Shown: positions 1 through 12,058 of the stretch, one piece after another
Numbering within the stretch: position 1 is the first letter of the stretch
Layout of the letters: every line of letters begins with the position of its first letter
Source of the DNA: Avena insularis
Lineage: Eukaryota; Streptophyta; Magnoliopsida; Poales; Poaceae
DNA length: 64,000 bases
Reading direction: 5' to 3'
Assembly (NCBI GenBank): GCA_023614405.1
Contig: CM042697.1
Location: forward strand, 305,010,323-305,074,322
Translations under genes and position numbers: made by a program
Notes under the pieces: model-generated
Seen by the model: only the letters and a program-made list of their open reading frames with translations
Told to the model about the DNA's origin: nothing
Databases searched by the model: none

Positions 1-224
1 ATGGATGCGCTGCTGATTTGCGGCGCTGGGACTTCCTCTCGATCTTGAGATCGGCAAGAGATCGTCTACATCAACCACGAGTTGAACTTGTTAAGCTTTG
101 TCGGTATTTAAGGATATGTTCTCTACGGATATACATCCGCCCGTTGTTTGTATCTAGTAGATAGATCTTGGTACATAGTTCCCATCGTAGGAAAATTTTT
201 GTTTTCTATGCTGCGAACCCTATA
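1..224 (+). repeat. Copia 5' LTR, 3' end only
   Basis: Matches 6691-6914 base for base without indels apart from 10 substitutions. It ends in TA where the 3' LTR ends in CA, a T for C change in the terminal dinucleotide. Most of this LTR (about 1.4 kb) lies upstream of the window. Confidence 0.93.
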
Positions 225-225
225 G

Positions 226-238
226 TTGTATCAGAGCC
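226..238 (+). other. Primer binding site, initiator-Met tRNA type
   Basis: Two bases after the LTR end the sequence TATCAGAGCC appears, the core complementary to the 3' end of plant initiator tRNA-Met used by most plant Copia elements. The usual leading TGG is TTG here, one mismatch. Confidence 0.85.
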
Positions 239-1279
239 GGATCTATGCGTAGATGCTTTACACGGGTAGTACACATATGAGTATGTGGGCGATGATGATC
301 ATGTTGTTTCTCCTTTGTTGTAATTTTGGATATTGGTGGCATAGTGGGATGAAGCGGCCCGGACAAACTTTACATGTCCTCGCACATGAGACCTGTTCCA
401 CGCTTGACATGCAACTAGTTTGCATAAGTGGCTAGCGGGTGTCTGTCTCTCCTACTATAGTCAATATCTATTTTGCAAGCGAGTTGTCAACAATTTGATT
501 ATCCTTGTTGTGGTTCATGTTCGTAGGTAAGAACGGTTCTATCTCGAAAGCCCTAAGCCATGTAAAACTTGCAATGGATAAATTAGAGGAGTCTAGTTTA
601 GATTGTTGCTGGGCTAGTGTTATGATATGGTAATGTTGTAAGTAGAAGTATGAGATGATACTCTTACAACACACATAGCGTATAAACTCCATAGACCTTG
701 GATTTACACATATAGGTATGATAGTGATCATACCACGATGCACATGATAGAGATCATATGCGGGAACCATAACATTTCACTAATAAACATGTGATGTTTG
801 ATAGCATCTTATATTGCTTGTTTAGCGCTTTGTTAGCATAATAAGATGATACCTCATTTAAATATCAAGATAAGAATGTGTTCTTCCTTTAGTATGCACC
901 GATTATGTTTCATCGCTCCAAGACATCACGTGATGATCGGGTGTTCTTGGATCCACGACCATATTTTGGGTGTAAAACAGTTACACACGCGAATACTAAG
1001 GTTCTAACTTGGCGAGCCTAGCATGTACAGACATGGCCTCGGAACACGGACCGAAAGGTTAAGCATGAGTCATATAGTTGATATGATGCCCATTTGATGC
1101 TCGCCTTTGAAGCTATACCGACTCACGTGATGATCGGACTTGGTATAGTGGATTTGGTTCATGTAATCACCAAAAAGGCACGAGGGATTTCATTTTTGAA
1201 TGGGAGTTCATTCGTAATATGGATTAGTTGAACTTAATCTATCATACACTTAGTCTAAACTTTACAAATTCTGTTGTAG
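239..1279 (+). other. Copia leader, non-coding
   Basis: About 1 kb between primer site and gag without a supportable gene. The segment 'cacgtgatgatcgg' occurs twice (near 928 and 1123), as is common in leaders of this Triticeae group. The short open frames here do not resemble proteins. Confidence 0.7.
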
Positions 1280-2125
1280 ATGGCACCACCTGCTTTTAAT
1301 TTCAATGTGTTCATGGAGAAAGAGAAACTACCAACGAACGGTAGCAACTTTACCGAATGGGCCATGAATTTGGGGATTTCTCCTCTCTGTTGCACAAAAG
1401 CAATATGTGCTAGAAGCGCCGTTAGGCCCCCCACCTTTTGATGATGCCCCTGACGAGGAGAAGAATGTCTATCTGACTCGTCAGGAGGACCACAACTTAG
1501 TTCATTGCGGCATATTATATGGGCTAGAGCCGGAACTTCGAAAGCGTTTCGAAAATGGCAATGCATTTGATACAATGGGTGAGTTGAAAATTATTTTCGA
1601 CACACATGCTGCTGTAGAGAGCTACAACGCTTCAGAAAAGTTCTTTAGCTGCATGATGGAAGAGCACAGCTCCGTTAGTGAGCATGTACTCAAGATGTCG
1701 GGTTACGCCGATAAGCTTGTGTCTTTGGGAATATCGATTCCCATTGACTTAGGCATCCATCGTGTTCTGCAGTCTCTGCCACCTAGCTATAAGAGCTTCG
1801 TGATGAACTATAAATATGCAAGGCATGAAGAAGTCTCTCCCCGAGCTTCTGTCAATGCTTAAAACTGCAGAACTGGAGATCAAAAAGGAACATCAAGTGT
1901 TGATGATCAATAGGAACACTGGTTTCAAGAAAGACAAGAAGGGAAAACGGAAGGGAAGTAAGGGCGGCAAGCCTGTTGCCGTGCCTGAAAAGAAACCCCG
2001 AGTTGGACCTAAGTCTGATACCGAGTGTTACTATTATAAGGGGACTGGCCACTGGAAGCGCAACTGCCCCAAGTATCTGGAAGACAAGAAGGCCGGCAAG
2101 GAAAACAAAGGTATATATGATATAC
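1280..2125 (+). pseudogene. Copia gag, broken by two frameshifts
   Basis: Gag is the capsid/nucleocapsid protein that packages element RNA. The ATG at 1280 opens with MAPPAFNF and has the usual 'NFTEWAMNL' start. The frame is lost near 1375-1385, resumes in another frame at about 1407, runs to about 1830, and shifts again into the frame continuing past 1860. The C-terminal zinc knuckle at 2036-2077 reads C-Y-Y-Y-x4-H-x4-C: the second cysteine of the CCHC box is replaced by tyrosine, so zinc binding would fail. A lysine-rich basic stretch precedes it, as expected for nucleocapsid. Confidence 0.88.
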
Positions 2126-2754
2126 ATGTTATTGATGTGTACTTGACTAGTGCTCGCAGTATCACCTGGGTATTTGATACCGGTTCAGTTGCTAATATTT
2201 GTAACTCGAATCAGGGGCTGCGGAACAAGCGACCGCTAGCAAGGGGTGAGGTCAAGATGCGTGTCGGCAATGGATCAAGCGTTGATGTGATCTCCGTCGG
2301 AACGCTGCCTCTCCACTTGCCGTCGGGATTAGTTATAAACTTGAATAATTGTTATCTGGTGACTGCACTAAGCATGAACATTGTATCTGGATCGTGTTTG
2401 ATGCGAAGTGGTTATTCATTTAAATCCGAGAACAATGGTTGTTCCATTTATATGAATGAAATCTTTTATTGTCATGCACCGATGATGAATGATTTATTTC
2501 TTTTAGATCTCAATGATAATGTTACACATATTCATAATGTTGATGCTAAGAAGATTAAACTTAATGATGATATATCCGCATATATGTGGCACTGCCGTCT
2601 AGGTCATATTGGCGTTAAACGCATGAAGAAGCTCCATTCGGATGGACTTTTGGAATCACTTGATTATGAATCATTTGATACATGTGAGCCATGCCTTATG
2701 GGCAAGATGACTAGAACGCCGTTTTCCGGTTCAATGGAACGGGCGACAGATTAG
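2126..2754 (+). pseudogene. Copia protease and GAG-pre-integrase domain
   Basis: Continues in the gag frame. The aspartic protease active site D-T-G (WVFDTGSVANIC) is at about 2169-2204. The GAG-pre-integrase domain follows with the zinc-type motif MWHCRLGHIGVKRMKKLH near 2585-2640, and C-x2-C near 2690. The frame ends at TAG 2752-2754, where related elements read leucine, just before the integrase core. The protease active site itself looks intact. Confidence 0.88.
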
Positions 2755-3780
2755 TTGGAAATCATACATGCTGATGTATGTGGTCCAATGAGTGTGTCGG
2801 CGCGAGGTGGATATCATTATTTTGTTACTTTCACGGATGATTTGAGTAGATACGGTTATATCTACTTGATGAAACACAAGTCTGAAACCTTTGAAAAGTT
2901 CAAGGAATTTCAGAATGAAGTGGAAAATCATCGTAATAGAAAGATCAAATTTCTACGGTCCGACCGTGGAGGTGAGTATCTAAGTTACGAGTTTAGCACT
3001 CACATGAAAGAGTGTGGAATTGTTTCACAACTCACACCTACCGGAACACCACAGAGAAATGGTGTGTCGGAACGTCGTAATCGTACTTTATTAGATATGG
3101 TTCGATCTATGATGTCTCTGACAGACTTGCCGTTGTCATTTTGGGGTTATGCACTAGAAACTGCTGCATTCACTTTAAATTGGGCACCATCTAAATCCGT
3201 TGAAAAGACACCGTATGAATTGTGGTTTGGAAACAAACCTAAGCTGTCTTTTCTTAAAGTTTGGGGATGCGATGTTTATGTGAAGAAACTTCAACCGGAT
3301 AAACTCGAACCCAAAGAGGAAAAATGCGTCTTCATAGGATACCCTAAGGAAACTATTGGGTATTCCTTCTATCACAGATCCGAGGGCAAGGTTTTTGTTG
3401 CCAAGAATGGATCCTTTCTAGAGAAAGAGTTTCTCGCGAAAGGTGTGAGTAGTCGGAAAATAGAACTCGAAGAGGTTATTGAACCTTCTCTTCAAAGTAT
3501 GGCGAGTAGCGCGGAAGTTGTTCCGGAGTTGGCTCCACCTATTGAAGAGGGAACTAATGATAATGATCATGAAACTCCGAAAGAGAGTACTACCGAACCT
3601 CGCAGGTCAAGCAGGACGCGTGCAGCTCCCGAGCTGTACGGAAATCCTGTCATGAATTTCATGGTTGATGAAAATGATGACCCTGCGACGTATGAAGAAG
3701 CGATGATGAGCCCGGATTCCAAAAAATGGTTAGAAGCCATGAAATCCGAGATGGAATCCATGTATGAAAATCAAGTTTGA
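2755..3780 (+). pseudogene. Copia integrase
   Basis: Integrase inserts the cDNA into host DNA. The catalytic triad is visible: the first D in HADVCGP (about residue 7), the second in LRSDRGGEY, and the E in GVSERRNRT. The C-terminal part contains the Copia-typical WGC and KCVFIGYP motifs. It ends at TGA 3778-3780 inside the linker to reverse transcriptase; relatives have tryptophan there, so one G to A change explains the stop. The open frame is otherwise uninterrupted for about 340 residues. Confidence 0.92.
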
Positions 3781-5253
3781 AACTTGGTGGAATTACCTCA
3801 CGACCGAAAGGCCGTGGAGAACAAATGGATTTTCAAAAGGAAAACTGATGCTGATGATAATGTGACCGTCTATAAAGCTCGACTTGTCGCAAAGGGGTTT
3901 TGACAAATTCAAGGAGTTGACTACGATGAGACATTCTCTCCCGTAGCGATGCTAAAGTCAGTTAGGATTATGTTAGCAATTGCTGCATATTTCGATTATG
4001 AGATATGGCAGATGGATGTCAAAACCGCGTTTCTCAATGGTAATATTGAAGAAGAGTTGTATATGATACAACCAAAGGGTTTTGTCGATCCTAAGGATGC
4101 TAACAAGGTGTGCAAGCTTCAGCGATCCATCTATGGATTGAAGCAAGCATCACGAAGTTGGAATCTCCGCTTTGATGAGGTGATCAAAGAGTTTGGATTT
4201 GTCCAAACTTATGGAGAAGCTTGTATTTACAAGAAAGTGAGTGGGAGCAATGTGGCATTTCTGATATTATATGTGGATGACATATTATTGATCGGAAATG
4301 ATATAGATCTTTTAAATAGTGTTAAAAGTTATCTAAACAGCAAATTTTCAATGAAGGACCTAGGTGAAGCGTCATACATATTAGGCATAAAGATCTATAG
4401 AGATATATCTAGGCGCCTAATAGGGCTATCGCAAAGTACATACCTTGATAAGATTTTAAGGAAGTTTAAAATGGACGGAAGTAAGAAGGGGTTCTTACCT
4501 ATGTTGCAAGGCAAGACATTGAGTAAGACTCAAAGTCCGGCTTCGGCGGAAGAAAGAGAGATAATGGACAAAGTCCCCTATGCTTCAGCCATAGGCTCTA
4601 TAATGTACGCCATGCTATGTACAAGACCGGATGTGGCACATGCTATTAGTTTGACTAGTAGGTACCAATCGGATCCAGGTTCGGAACACTGGATAGCGGT
4701 CAAGAATATCCTTAAGTACTTACGAAGAACTAAGGATATGTTTCTTGTATACGGAGGTGAAGAAGAGCTCGTCGCTAAGTGTTATGTTAACGCTAGCTTT
4801 GACACCGATTCGGATGACTCTAAGTCTCAATCCGGATACGTTTTTCTCATGAATGGCGGAGCGGTTAGTTGGAGGAGCTCCAAACAACCTGTGGTAGCGG
4901 GATCAACAACGGAGGCCGAATATGTTGGTGCTTCAGAAGCGGCTCAGGAAGCAGTTTGGATGAAGGAGTTCATATCCGAACTAGGAGTGGTTGCAAACGC
5001 GTTGGACCCAATGGTGATCTATGGTGACAACAATGGTGCCATTGCCAATGCCAATGAACCAAGGTCTCACAAGAATTCCAAGCATATTAAGCGTTGGTTT
5101 CACTCCATCCGCGAACATGTCAAGGATGGAGATATAAAGATTTGTAAAGTACATACGGATCTCAATGTAGAAGATCCGTTGACTAAAACTCTCCCTAGAG
5201 CAAAACATGATCAACACCAGAACTCAATGGGTGTTAGATTTATCACTATGTAA
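3781..5253 (+). pseudogene. Copia reverse transcriptase and RNase H
   Basis: The reverse transcriptase starts in the linker after the 3778 stop (NLVELPHDRKAVENKWIFK) and is interrupted by a second TGA at 3901-3903, a CGA-to-TGA type change. From 3949 the frame is open to 5253. QMDVKTAFLNG and the YVDD catalytic box (4269-4280) are present. RNase H follows, but its first catalytic aspartate is altered: the expected TDASF reads VNASF (Asp to Asn). The later DDSKSQSGYVF and STTEAEY motifs remain. The two stops plus the RNase H change mean no active product. Confidence 0.92.
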
Positions 5254-5269
5254 CTAGATTATTATCTCT

Positions 5270-5285
5270 AGTGCAAGTGGGAGAC
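5270..5285 (+). other. Copia polypurine tract
   Basis: The purine-rich stretch GTGCAAGTGGGAGAC lies immediately before the TG that begins the 3' LTR, the position and composition of the plus-strand primer. Confidence 0.8.
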
Positions 5286-6914
5286 TGAAGGGAATATGCC
5301 CTAAGAGGCAATAATAAAGTGTTTATTATGTGTTTTCCAAGTATATGATAGATGTTTATTTTGCATGCTATAATTGTATAAATACGGAAACGTTAATACA
5401 TGTGTGTTTAATAAACAAACAGAAAGTTCCTAGTTATGCCTCTCTCATAAACTAGCTCGTTGATTAACAAGATGATCAAGGTTTCCTGATCATGGATATT
5501 GGATGTTGTTAATAACGGGATCACAACATTAGTGTAATGATGTGATGAACATTCATCCAAAGTATAGCATTACGATCAAAGTCATTGAGTTTATATTGCT
5601 ATAACAACTTACGAAGTGATCCTAATCCTTAGACCATGAGATCATGTCAATCACTAATACCGAAAGAGTTTCTTGATAACATCAAATGTCACACCGTAAC
5701 AGGGTGATTATAAAGATGGATTCAGAACTAATAAAGTGTTATGTTGAGGCTCATGGATCGAGAGTGGAATTTGTTCATCCCGATGACGGATAGATATACT
5801 CAGGGCCCTCCCGGTGATATCACATTGATTAGCTTGCAAGCAAGTGATTTGATCACTAGAATGTTATATCACGGGAACGAGAAAAGAGTGCATGTCGGTA
5901 AAGAGATCAAACTAGGTATGGAGATACCGATGATCGAATCTCGGACATGTAATATATCGTGAAACAAAGGGATTAAGATAGTAGCCTAAAAGGTTCCAAC
6001 GATCACAAGAAAGTCATCGTTGAATGTGTGGGAGTCAGTATGGGTCACCAGATCCCGCTTCTGATTATTGATCCGAGAGGGGTCTCGATCATGTCCGCAT
6101 TATTCATGAACCGTAGGGTGACACACTTAAGATACACCGACATCCAATTGGAGCAAATGTTTCATGCCGAAAGAATAAACAAGCGCAGGAATTTATTTCA
6201 CTAGATACCGAAACAGGTTTTCGGGTGAAATTACATAAAGTGGTTATGCATGTGGAATGGAATTCTAGCAAGGGGTTATTTGTGAATGTTTGTCACTAAA
6301 GTAATTGACAAAATTCTGAATAAAATAAAAGAGTTTTATTTAATAAGAGTTTGCATTAAATTTGGTGGAAATTTAATGGGAATTTGAGTGGACATTTGAG
6401 TGGATGTAATTTAAAGGAATTTTGTGAGTGGAGTGTCCACCCACATGAAGAGGGGAGGGCCCCCCCTTGGGGTTGCCCCCCCTCCTCCTATAAAAGGATC
6501 CCCCTCCTCACTTGTCTCTCACACCTCCTCGTGAAGGATCTCTCTCCCCCTCTAGAATTTATCCCCCATGGTCTCGGACTAGCGAGATACATCTCCCCGG
6601 TGGCTATTCGGCAAGAAAGAGTTGTGCTTACACTACATCGATGGAGCGAGGAGGCGGAGGTTGCTCGGTGCCTCGAACGTGTGTGCGAGCACGGATGCGC
6701 TGCTGATTTGCGGCGCTAGGACTTCCTCTCGATCTTGAGATCGGCAAGAGATCGTCTACATCAACCACAAGTTGAACTCGTTAAGCTTTGTCGGTCTTCA
6801 AGGGTATGTTCTCTACGGATATACATCCGCCCGTTGTTTGTATCTAGTAGATAGATCTTGGTACATAGTTCCCATCATAGGAAAATTTTTGTTTTCTATG
6901 CTTCGAACCCTACA
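5286..6914 (+). repeat. Copia 3' LTR
   Basis: Begins TGAAGGGAATATGCCC and ends CCCTACA, giving TG...CA termini and 1629 bp. The right end is fixed by comparison with 1-224. A TATA box (TATAAAA, 6489-6495) sits in a C-rich context about two thirds through, the expected U3/R promoter position. The open frames inside are incidental. Confidence 0.93.
6489..6495 (+). promoter_or_regulatory. LTR TATA box
   Basis: TATAAAA within the 3' LTR after a C-rich stretch, at a sensible distance before the R region. It would have driven the genomic transcript; the equivalent position in the 5' LTR lies outside the window. Confidence 0.65.
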
Positions 6915-8759
6915 CTTCTATCCAATCAAATCAAACCCCCAACATCTTACTGATGTTCATAATGTATTTCTCCTTCGCTTGTTGTATGGTTGATGCCTGT
7001 ATGCCTTGTATTGATTGTGGTGTTGTTTGCTTGCATGTATGCTCGATATCGGCAATAGTTGCTATTGTGTGCCGTCAAGAAAAAGGAAGCCTCGGGGCGT
7101 TATTATCGCTATCATTATTATTATGAGTTTTCTGGTATTCTAAGGAAGTCACAGGACATCTTGCTGGTCACAGGCAAGCCACCTTCTTGCTCATATGCCT
7201 TGTCCCATTATTTTACCTATGCATGTTTTATCTAATAATTTCTGCAAATTGCATTGTTTTACTATATTATACTTTGTATGGGGAATGTTTGGCTCCTCCA
7301 AATCATTACTCCTTAGTACCATTAGGTACCACCCTTCTTGATGCTACCTACCTGCCCCTTAGTATGATAGATGGTGTTAAGCACCATAACCCATTGGAGA
7401 CCCCGTTTTAGCCTAAGAAAAAGTGTAGGATGGGAATACCCCGGGAAAAGACTTACAAAAATGTTTTATGAGAAAACCTTGGTGAGGCTTGGCCTACCAA
7501 GTGGGTTTGAAAAAAATGAGAAAGGTTTTGGTTTTACAAAATGGTCCGGCAACGGATGGAGGAAAATGTTTACGAAAACATGTCGGGTTGTACAGTTTAC
7601 TATGTTGGAACAATTAACCCGTGCAACCACTTTACTCTGGAATGGGATGGGGCTGGGCTGGAAGTTTGTCTAATCCGGCATAGGTGTCTCAAACTACTAA
7701 GGGGAGGAACAAATTCCTGGAGGCTGGGCTTTCGCCTGTAAAGGCCCATGTGAGACATCGGTCTAGGGAAGGTAAATACCGTCTAAATTGCGGCCATACG
7801 ATACTATGAGCTCCTCATTGAAAGCGCACACCCTGCAGGGTGGAAAACGCGCTCTAGTTGGCTTGTGTCTATATAGGGCGTCCTAGTTTTGAGGGGATTA
7901 ACCTCATAGGGTAGGCACATGTATCGGAGAGGGCATTCAGAAGGTCTTGATCGGTTATTCGACCCACGATCGGTGTAGATCAGGGACGGGTAATCGGATG
8001 GTGTGGGTACTGTGTACAACCTCTCCAGAATATTAAATCTATTCGAATAGCCGAGTCCTCGGTCATGGACGGTTGTGCTGGCGGCTGTACAGCGGGTGAT
8101 GGTTTTAGTTTTCAAAAAGGACTTCGGAAAAGCAATGGCTCGAAAATGTTTGACCATGGGATGGTCGGGAAAAGGAGGAAGGAGTTTGGTCATGAGATGG
8201 CCGGAAGGAAAAAAATGGGTGACCCAATCCTAGTGCTTTATTAAAAATTTTCAAAAAGGTTTCTAAAATGTTTTACAAAAGCACATCAACCAAGATATAG
8301 ATACATGCTATATCTACAAGAGAAACTAGTTTATAAAAGAACCTCTATTGGAGCCATCCTACCACAGCCATATTGCATACCTTTTATTATTGTCTTCTTA
8401 AGGTGGTTTGCGAGTACATTCAAAGTACTCACCGGCATTGTCCCTAGCTATTTACTTGGCCAGATTGCAGATGTTACAAAGTGACGAAGGTACTGATGTC
8501 TATGTGAGATAGGCCGTCTTCTGAGTCAGTTGCATGTATGATTAAGGCATGACATGGGCTCTACGATTGAAGACTTCCGCTATTGTTTTTGTATCGCCCT
8601 AATGGCAAGTATTTTAAGTACTTGTATTTGTTAATTATGGATGTTGTAATGATACTTGTCGGTTATGCTCACGGCTCACTGATCATGGGAACGTGAATTG
8701 CATGCATAATGGGTATTCTCGGTCCGTAAATCCGGGGTGCCACGGGTTATATCCCAACA
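6915..8759. repeat. LTR-like non-coding remnant
   Basis: About 1.85 kb without a credible gene. Its right end reads ATATCCCAACA and stops sharply where Gypsy internal sequence starts, as a 3' LTR end (CA) would. The block near 8405-8455 ('ggtttgcgagtacattc', 'aaagtactcac') has the feel of LTRs of large Triticeae Gypsy families. No second copy is in the window, so it may be a solo or truncated LTR into which the Copia element inserted. The open frames at 7371-7741 overlap in different frames and match nothing I know. Confidence 0.45.
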
Positions 8760-9025
8760 AGTACTTTTCTTTTATGCCTTTAATTTAGGCCTGAGAGTTT
8801 CAAATATGCTCACAAAGGAGATATAAATCTGGAGTAAAAAAGAGAATCAAGAAGCAAATAACCAACACACTTGAGTCTAACCCACTTCCTATGCATGGGA
8901 GTAGTATGAGAAAACAAATTGTTGAAACAAAAAGCCACAAGCATAGGAAGACAAAACATATGCAACTTCAAAGCTTTCAACATAAAACGGGAAAACTTAA
9001 CATTATTGAGATGCATAAAACCATG
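8760..9025 (-). other. Gypsy internal non-coding segment
   Basis: Continues the minus-strand Gypsy element past the end of its coding remnant. Only short overlapping frames occur. The AT-rich text resembles internal untranslated regions of Triticeae Gypsy elements; nothing else is visible. Confidence 0.5.
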
Positions 9026-9930
9026 TTACCCTCTCTCATAATAACTTTCAGTAGCACTTTGAATAAAGTTGACAATATAACTGTCACTAGCAACAACTTT
9101 ATCATAAGAATGAGCATACTTATAGTCACCAAAAAGAGGTCCAAGGTCATAAGCTGGATCAATAGAAGCAAGTTGTTCCATCCTGAAATCTTTATTAGGC
9201 AAGCTATTTTCACAAGGAGCTTTAGAAAATTTGGAAAATTTGAACTCATAATAACTTCCATCAAACTTAGTTAAAACTTTTTCCTTATTACAATCAATAA
9301 TAGCACCACAAGTGTTCAAGAAAGGTCTACCAAAAATGATAGGACAAGTTTTCTAGCTGCTGAATTAAGCAGTAGAAAACCAGCAGGATACTTAATCTTA
9401 CCACAAAGAACCTCCACATCTTATACAATGCCAATGGAGCAAATGGTCTCCGTATTAGCAAGGTGGATAACCACATCAATGTCTTCAAGCTCACAAGGAC
9501 CAATTTCATGCATAATTTCCCTGTAAACCTCATAAGGAATAGCACTAGAACTAGCACCAATATCACATAAACCATAGTATCAATGATCACCAATTTTAAC
9601 AGAAAGCACACGAACACTAGCTTTTCTAGCCTTACTCGGATGAGAGATAATATTAGAAGCGTCTTCACATAAGACAATATGCTCATCCTCTATATTTCTA
9701 GTGTCAAGATCTTGCACAATAGCTACCACAGGTTCAACATTCAATTGCTCACCATGCTCCACAGTTTTCTTTGTACTTTTGTTATTTGAACTAATAATCA
9801 TAGAATACTCCTTTACCTTAGCTGGGAAAGGAACTTTCTCAACATGAGGTTCAGGCACAATATGATTAGTAGTGCAAAAATGAGTACTTCTAACAGGAAC
9901 ATGACTAACAACATCTTTATACGGAGCATG
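9026..9930 (-). pseudogene. Gypsy gag C-terminus and aspartic protease, broken
   Basis: Read from 9930 downward, the sequence continues the gag frame that stops at the CACTA right border (…KWNKYH then APYKDVV). At about 9580-9540 the protease signature CDIGASSSAIP appears, the retropepsin active site of plant Gypsy elements. A stop sits just before it (DH*YYGLCDIG, about 9582) and another after SIGIV (about 9421). A frameshift near 9345-9350 moves the continuation (FLNTCGAIIDCN, KVLTKFDGSYYEFKF) into the frame at 9319-9026. No reverse transcriptase follows. Confidence 0.85.
9928..9930. other. CACTA target site duplication, left
   Basis: ATG, repeated at 21779-21781 immediately outside the other terminus. 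Removing one copy and the transposon restores the Gypsy gag frame. Confidence 0.92.
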
Positions 9931-9957
9931 CACTACAAGGATTTGGGTTTATTGCAA
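9931..9957 (+). repeat. CACTA left terminal inverted repeat
   Basis: CACTACAAGGATTTGGG followed by TTTATTGCAA; pairs with 21752-21778 with about seven mismatches. Confidence 0.9.
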
Positions 9958-10925
9958 AAAAATTATTTGTCGCAATATGGGCCGATTTGTGGAAATATGT
10001 ACCTATTGCCACAAAATGCCGTTCGTTGGCAAGCGTTGCAATTAAACACATGGTAATAGGCTATCGCAACGAAAAAGCAATCGTGGCAGTAAATTGTTCT
10101 ATTGCAACAACAATGAGGCCAGTTGCCACATTTTTTCCCGTGGCAACACCCACTTATCACCACAATTTGGTTTGTGGAGATAACTTAATGCAACATACGA
10201 ATAGAACGTGGCGATTAATAGTTTGTGGCGATAATCAATGGCAACGATGCATGTTTCGTGGCGCATGCTCTTTCGTGGCAATAACCAATCGTGGCAATAA
10301 CCTATGGCAACAACTCTTGTTTTGTAGCATTAGCCATTTTGCCACGTACCGCTATGCCCATGGCATTAACTTATTGCAACAAACATTTCACTCGTGCCGA
10401 TAAACGGTTACCGCAACGGTCAAAAAAATTGCAGCGAGAAGCTATTGCGACAATTTAAACTTTTCGTGGCGATACTCTATTTCAACAAAAAACAGTTCCA
10501 TGGCGCCTAATACTTATCGCAGCGGGCAAAATGTTTGTAGCAAGAAGCTACCGCAACAATGTGAAGTTTTCCTGGCGATACTCTATTTCAACAAATTTAG
10601 TTCCGTGGCGCCAAATACTTATTGCAATAGGCAGAATGTTTGTAGGAAGAGGCTACTACGATAACTTAAAGTGTTTGTGGCGATACTCTATTTCAACAAA
10701 TCTTTATTTCGTGGCACCAAGCAGTTATCGCAACATGCAGAAAAATTGCGGTGACAAGTTATTGCAACAATATAAAATTCTTCGTTGCTATATCCTAACA
10801 CAACAAGGAGAGTATGCGTGGCAACTTATGTTTGTCACAACATTATATTTTTTGTGGTGCTAAGCAATGACAACCAAAATTGAATTGTGGCAATAGGCTA
10901 TCGCAACCATAAAAAAAATAAAAAT
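9958..10925. repeat. CACTA left subterminal repeat array
   Basis: Roughly 1 kb packed with short motifs in both orientations: TATTGCAACA, GTGGCAATA, CGTGGCGATA and their complements, spaced tens of bases apart. Such arrays are the binding sites for the element-encoded TNPA-type protein in En/Spm relatives. The apparent open frames here result from the repeats and are not genes. Confidence 0.85.
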
Positions 10926-12058
10926 TTAAAACAATACGTATGTATACAAATAATAATTCTCATAGCAAATATCCATCAAATTAAACTCAAATAAAATGTT
11001 GCCATCCTAATTCAAATGAAACTCAAATAAAATGTAGCCATCCTAATTAACCGCCAAGACTAAAATGTCCATGATGTAGACTCCAATCCAGCTACTTCTT
11101 TTGATCCTGCAATCAAGAAATAAAAAAATTAGCTAGTTAAAAAGAACTGGCATCAGACAGCCCCATTGTTAAAAAGAATTGTTGTTAGACAAACTGGACA
11201 AAAACCGTAGGGTAGAAAAAATACGAGAATAGGAAAAACGGAGGAGCAGAAAAAGTATGCATGTGTAATCCGTAGGGCACGTACATCGCGGGCGTTTACA
11301 TGCGGCGCTAGCCGATATTTCGTTCCGGTATCGGCAGTTGTCGAATTGATCTATAGGCACTTCGTAGCGTCGACGGAAAGTGGAGCGTCGGTAGCTAATA
11401 CTTTTTTTTCGCACGATCTGGAGACAACAAGCGGCGGACGCTAGCGATAGAAGCTTGAAAATAAAACAGTTCGGCATCCGTACGACTCATTCCTGAACTG
11501 TTCAGCCACCAAAACGCCTGGTTGAAGAGTCCGGACGCTTGCATCGTCCTTTTTCTTTTTCTTGTTTGGCTAAGCGACCGAATTAGCACTCTCCATTACA
11601 AGGCCAGCCACTTAGGTATTAAATGGATTTTGGGGCATATTTTTTGGCTCGCTTAAGCGTCCATCTAAGAGGCTTCCATTAAACATGTCCTTAGGAATGC
11701 AAAACACGGGAAAGGATGACACATGCTTGTTTGGAACACAGGAAAGAAAACCACAAGAATCAGTGTAAAATCCTATGATATATACTTGATCCATCCTTCG
11801 TTTCGCAATATAAAAGATTTTGGTGGTTCAAATAGTCTATTAAACCATGTTATATGTTGAAGCAGATCTAGTAATAATCACAGAAATATGTTTTTAGCTA
11901 CTCGACTATAGTGTATACATACATGGCACTTTTTAATCTTGGGCACATATGTATTCTATCTTCCAAAGCTAAAGAATGGATACACATACCATCCGGTCCA
12001 TATGGCCATTCTCCTAAAATTTCACTGTTTGAACATATATAAAAGTATCAGCCATTTG
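10926..12058. other. CACTA internal non-coding segment
   Basis: No gene recognised between the left subterminal array and the TNPA-like gene. A 30-bp phrase ('attcaaatgaaactcaaataaaatg' type) repeats in the first 150 bases. The open frames near 11169-11794 match nothing known. The block near 11690-11760 resembles the MITE-like block that follows. Confidence 0.5.

Larger units (their letters stand above)
1..6914 (+). mobile_element. Copia LTR retrotransposon, 5' end cut by window edge
   Basis: The parts appear in canonical Ty1/copia order: LTR, tRNA-Met-type primer site, leader, gag, protease, integrase, reverse transcriptase/RNase H, polypurine tract, LTR. Integrase lies before reverse transcriptase, which defines Copia. 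The last 224 bases of the 3' LTR align without gaps to the first 224 bases of the window, with 10 differences counted by eye, 8 of them transitions. This implies an insertion that has diverged for perhaps one to two million years at usual grass rates (inference). The coding region carries several stops and frameshifts, so the copy is dead. The target duplication cannot be checked because the 5' LTR start lies outside. The family resembles common Triticeae Copia elements, but I do not assign a name. Confidence 0.95.

Noticed and set aside
7371..7741. Open frames in the LTR-like remnant
   Set aside because: Two overlapping frames without homology in a block that looks like LTR sequence.
9958..10863. 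Several 60-138 codon frames and array-like spacing suggesting a CRISPR-like array
   Set aside because: Motifs are variable, on both strands and irregularly spaced; they are CACTA subterminal repeats in a plant genome.
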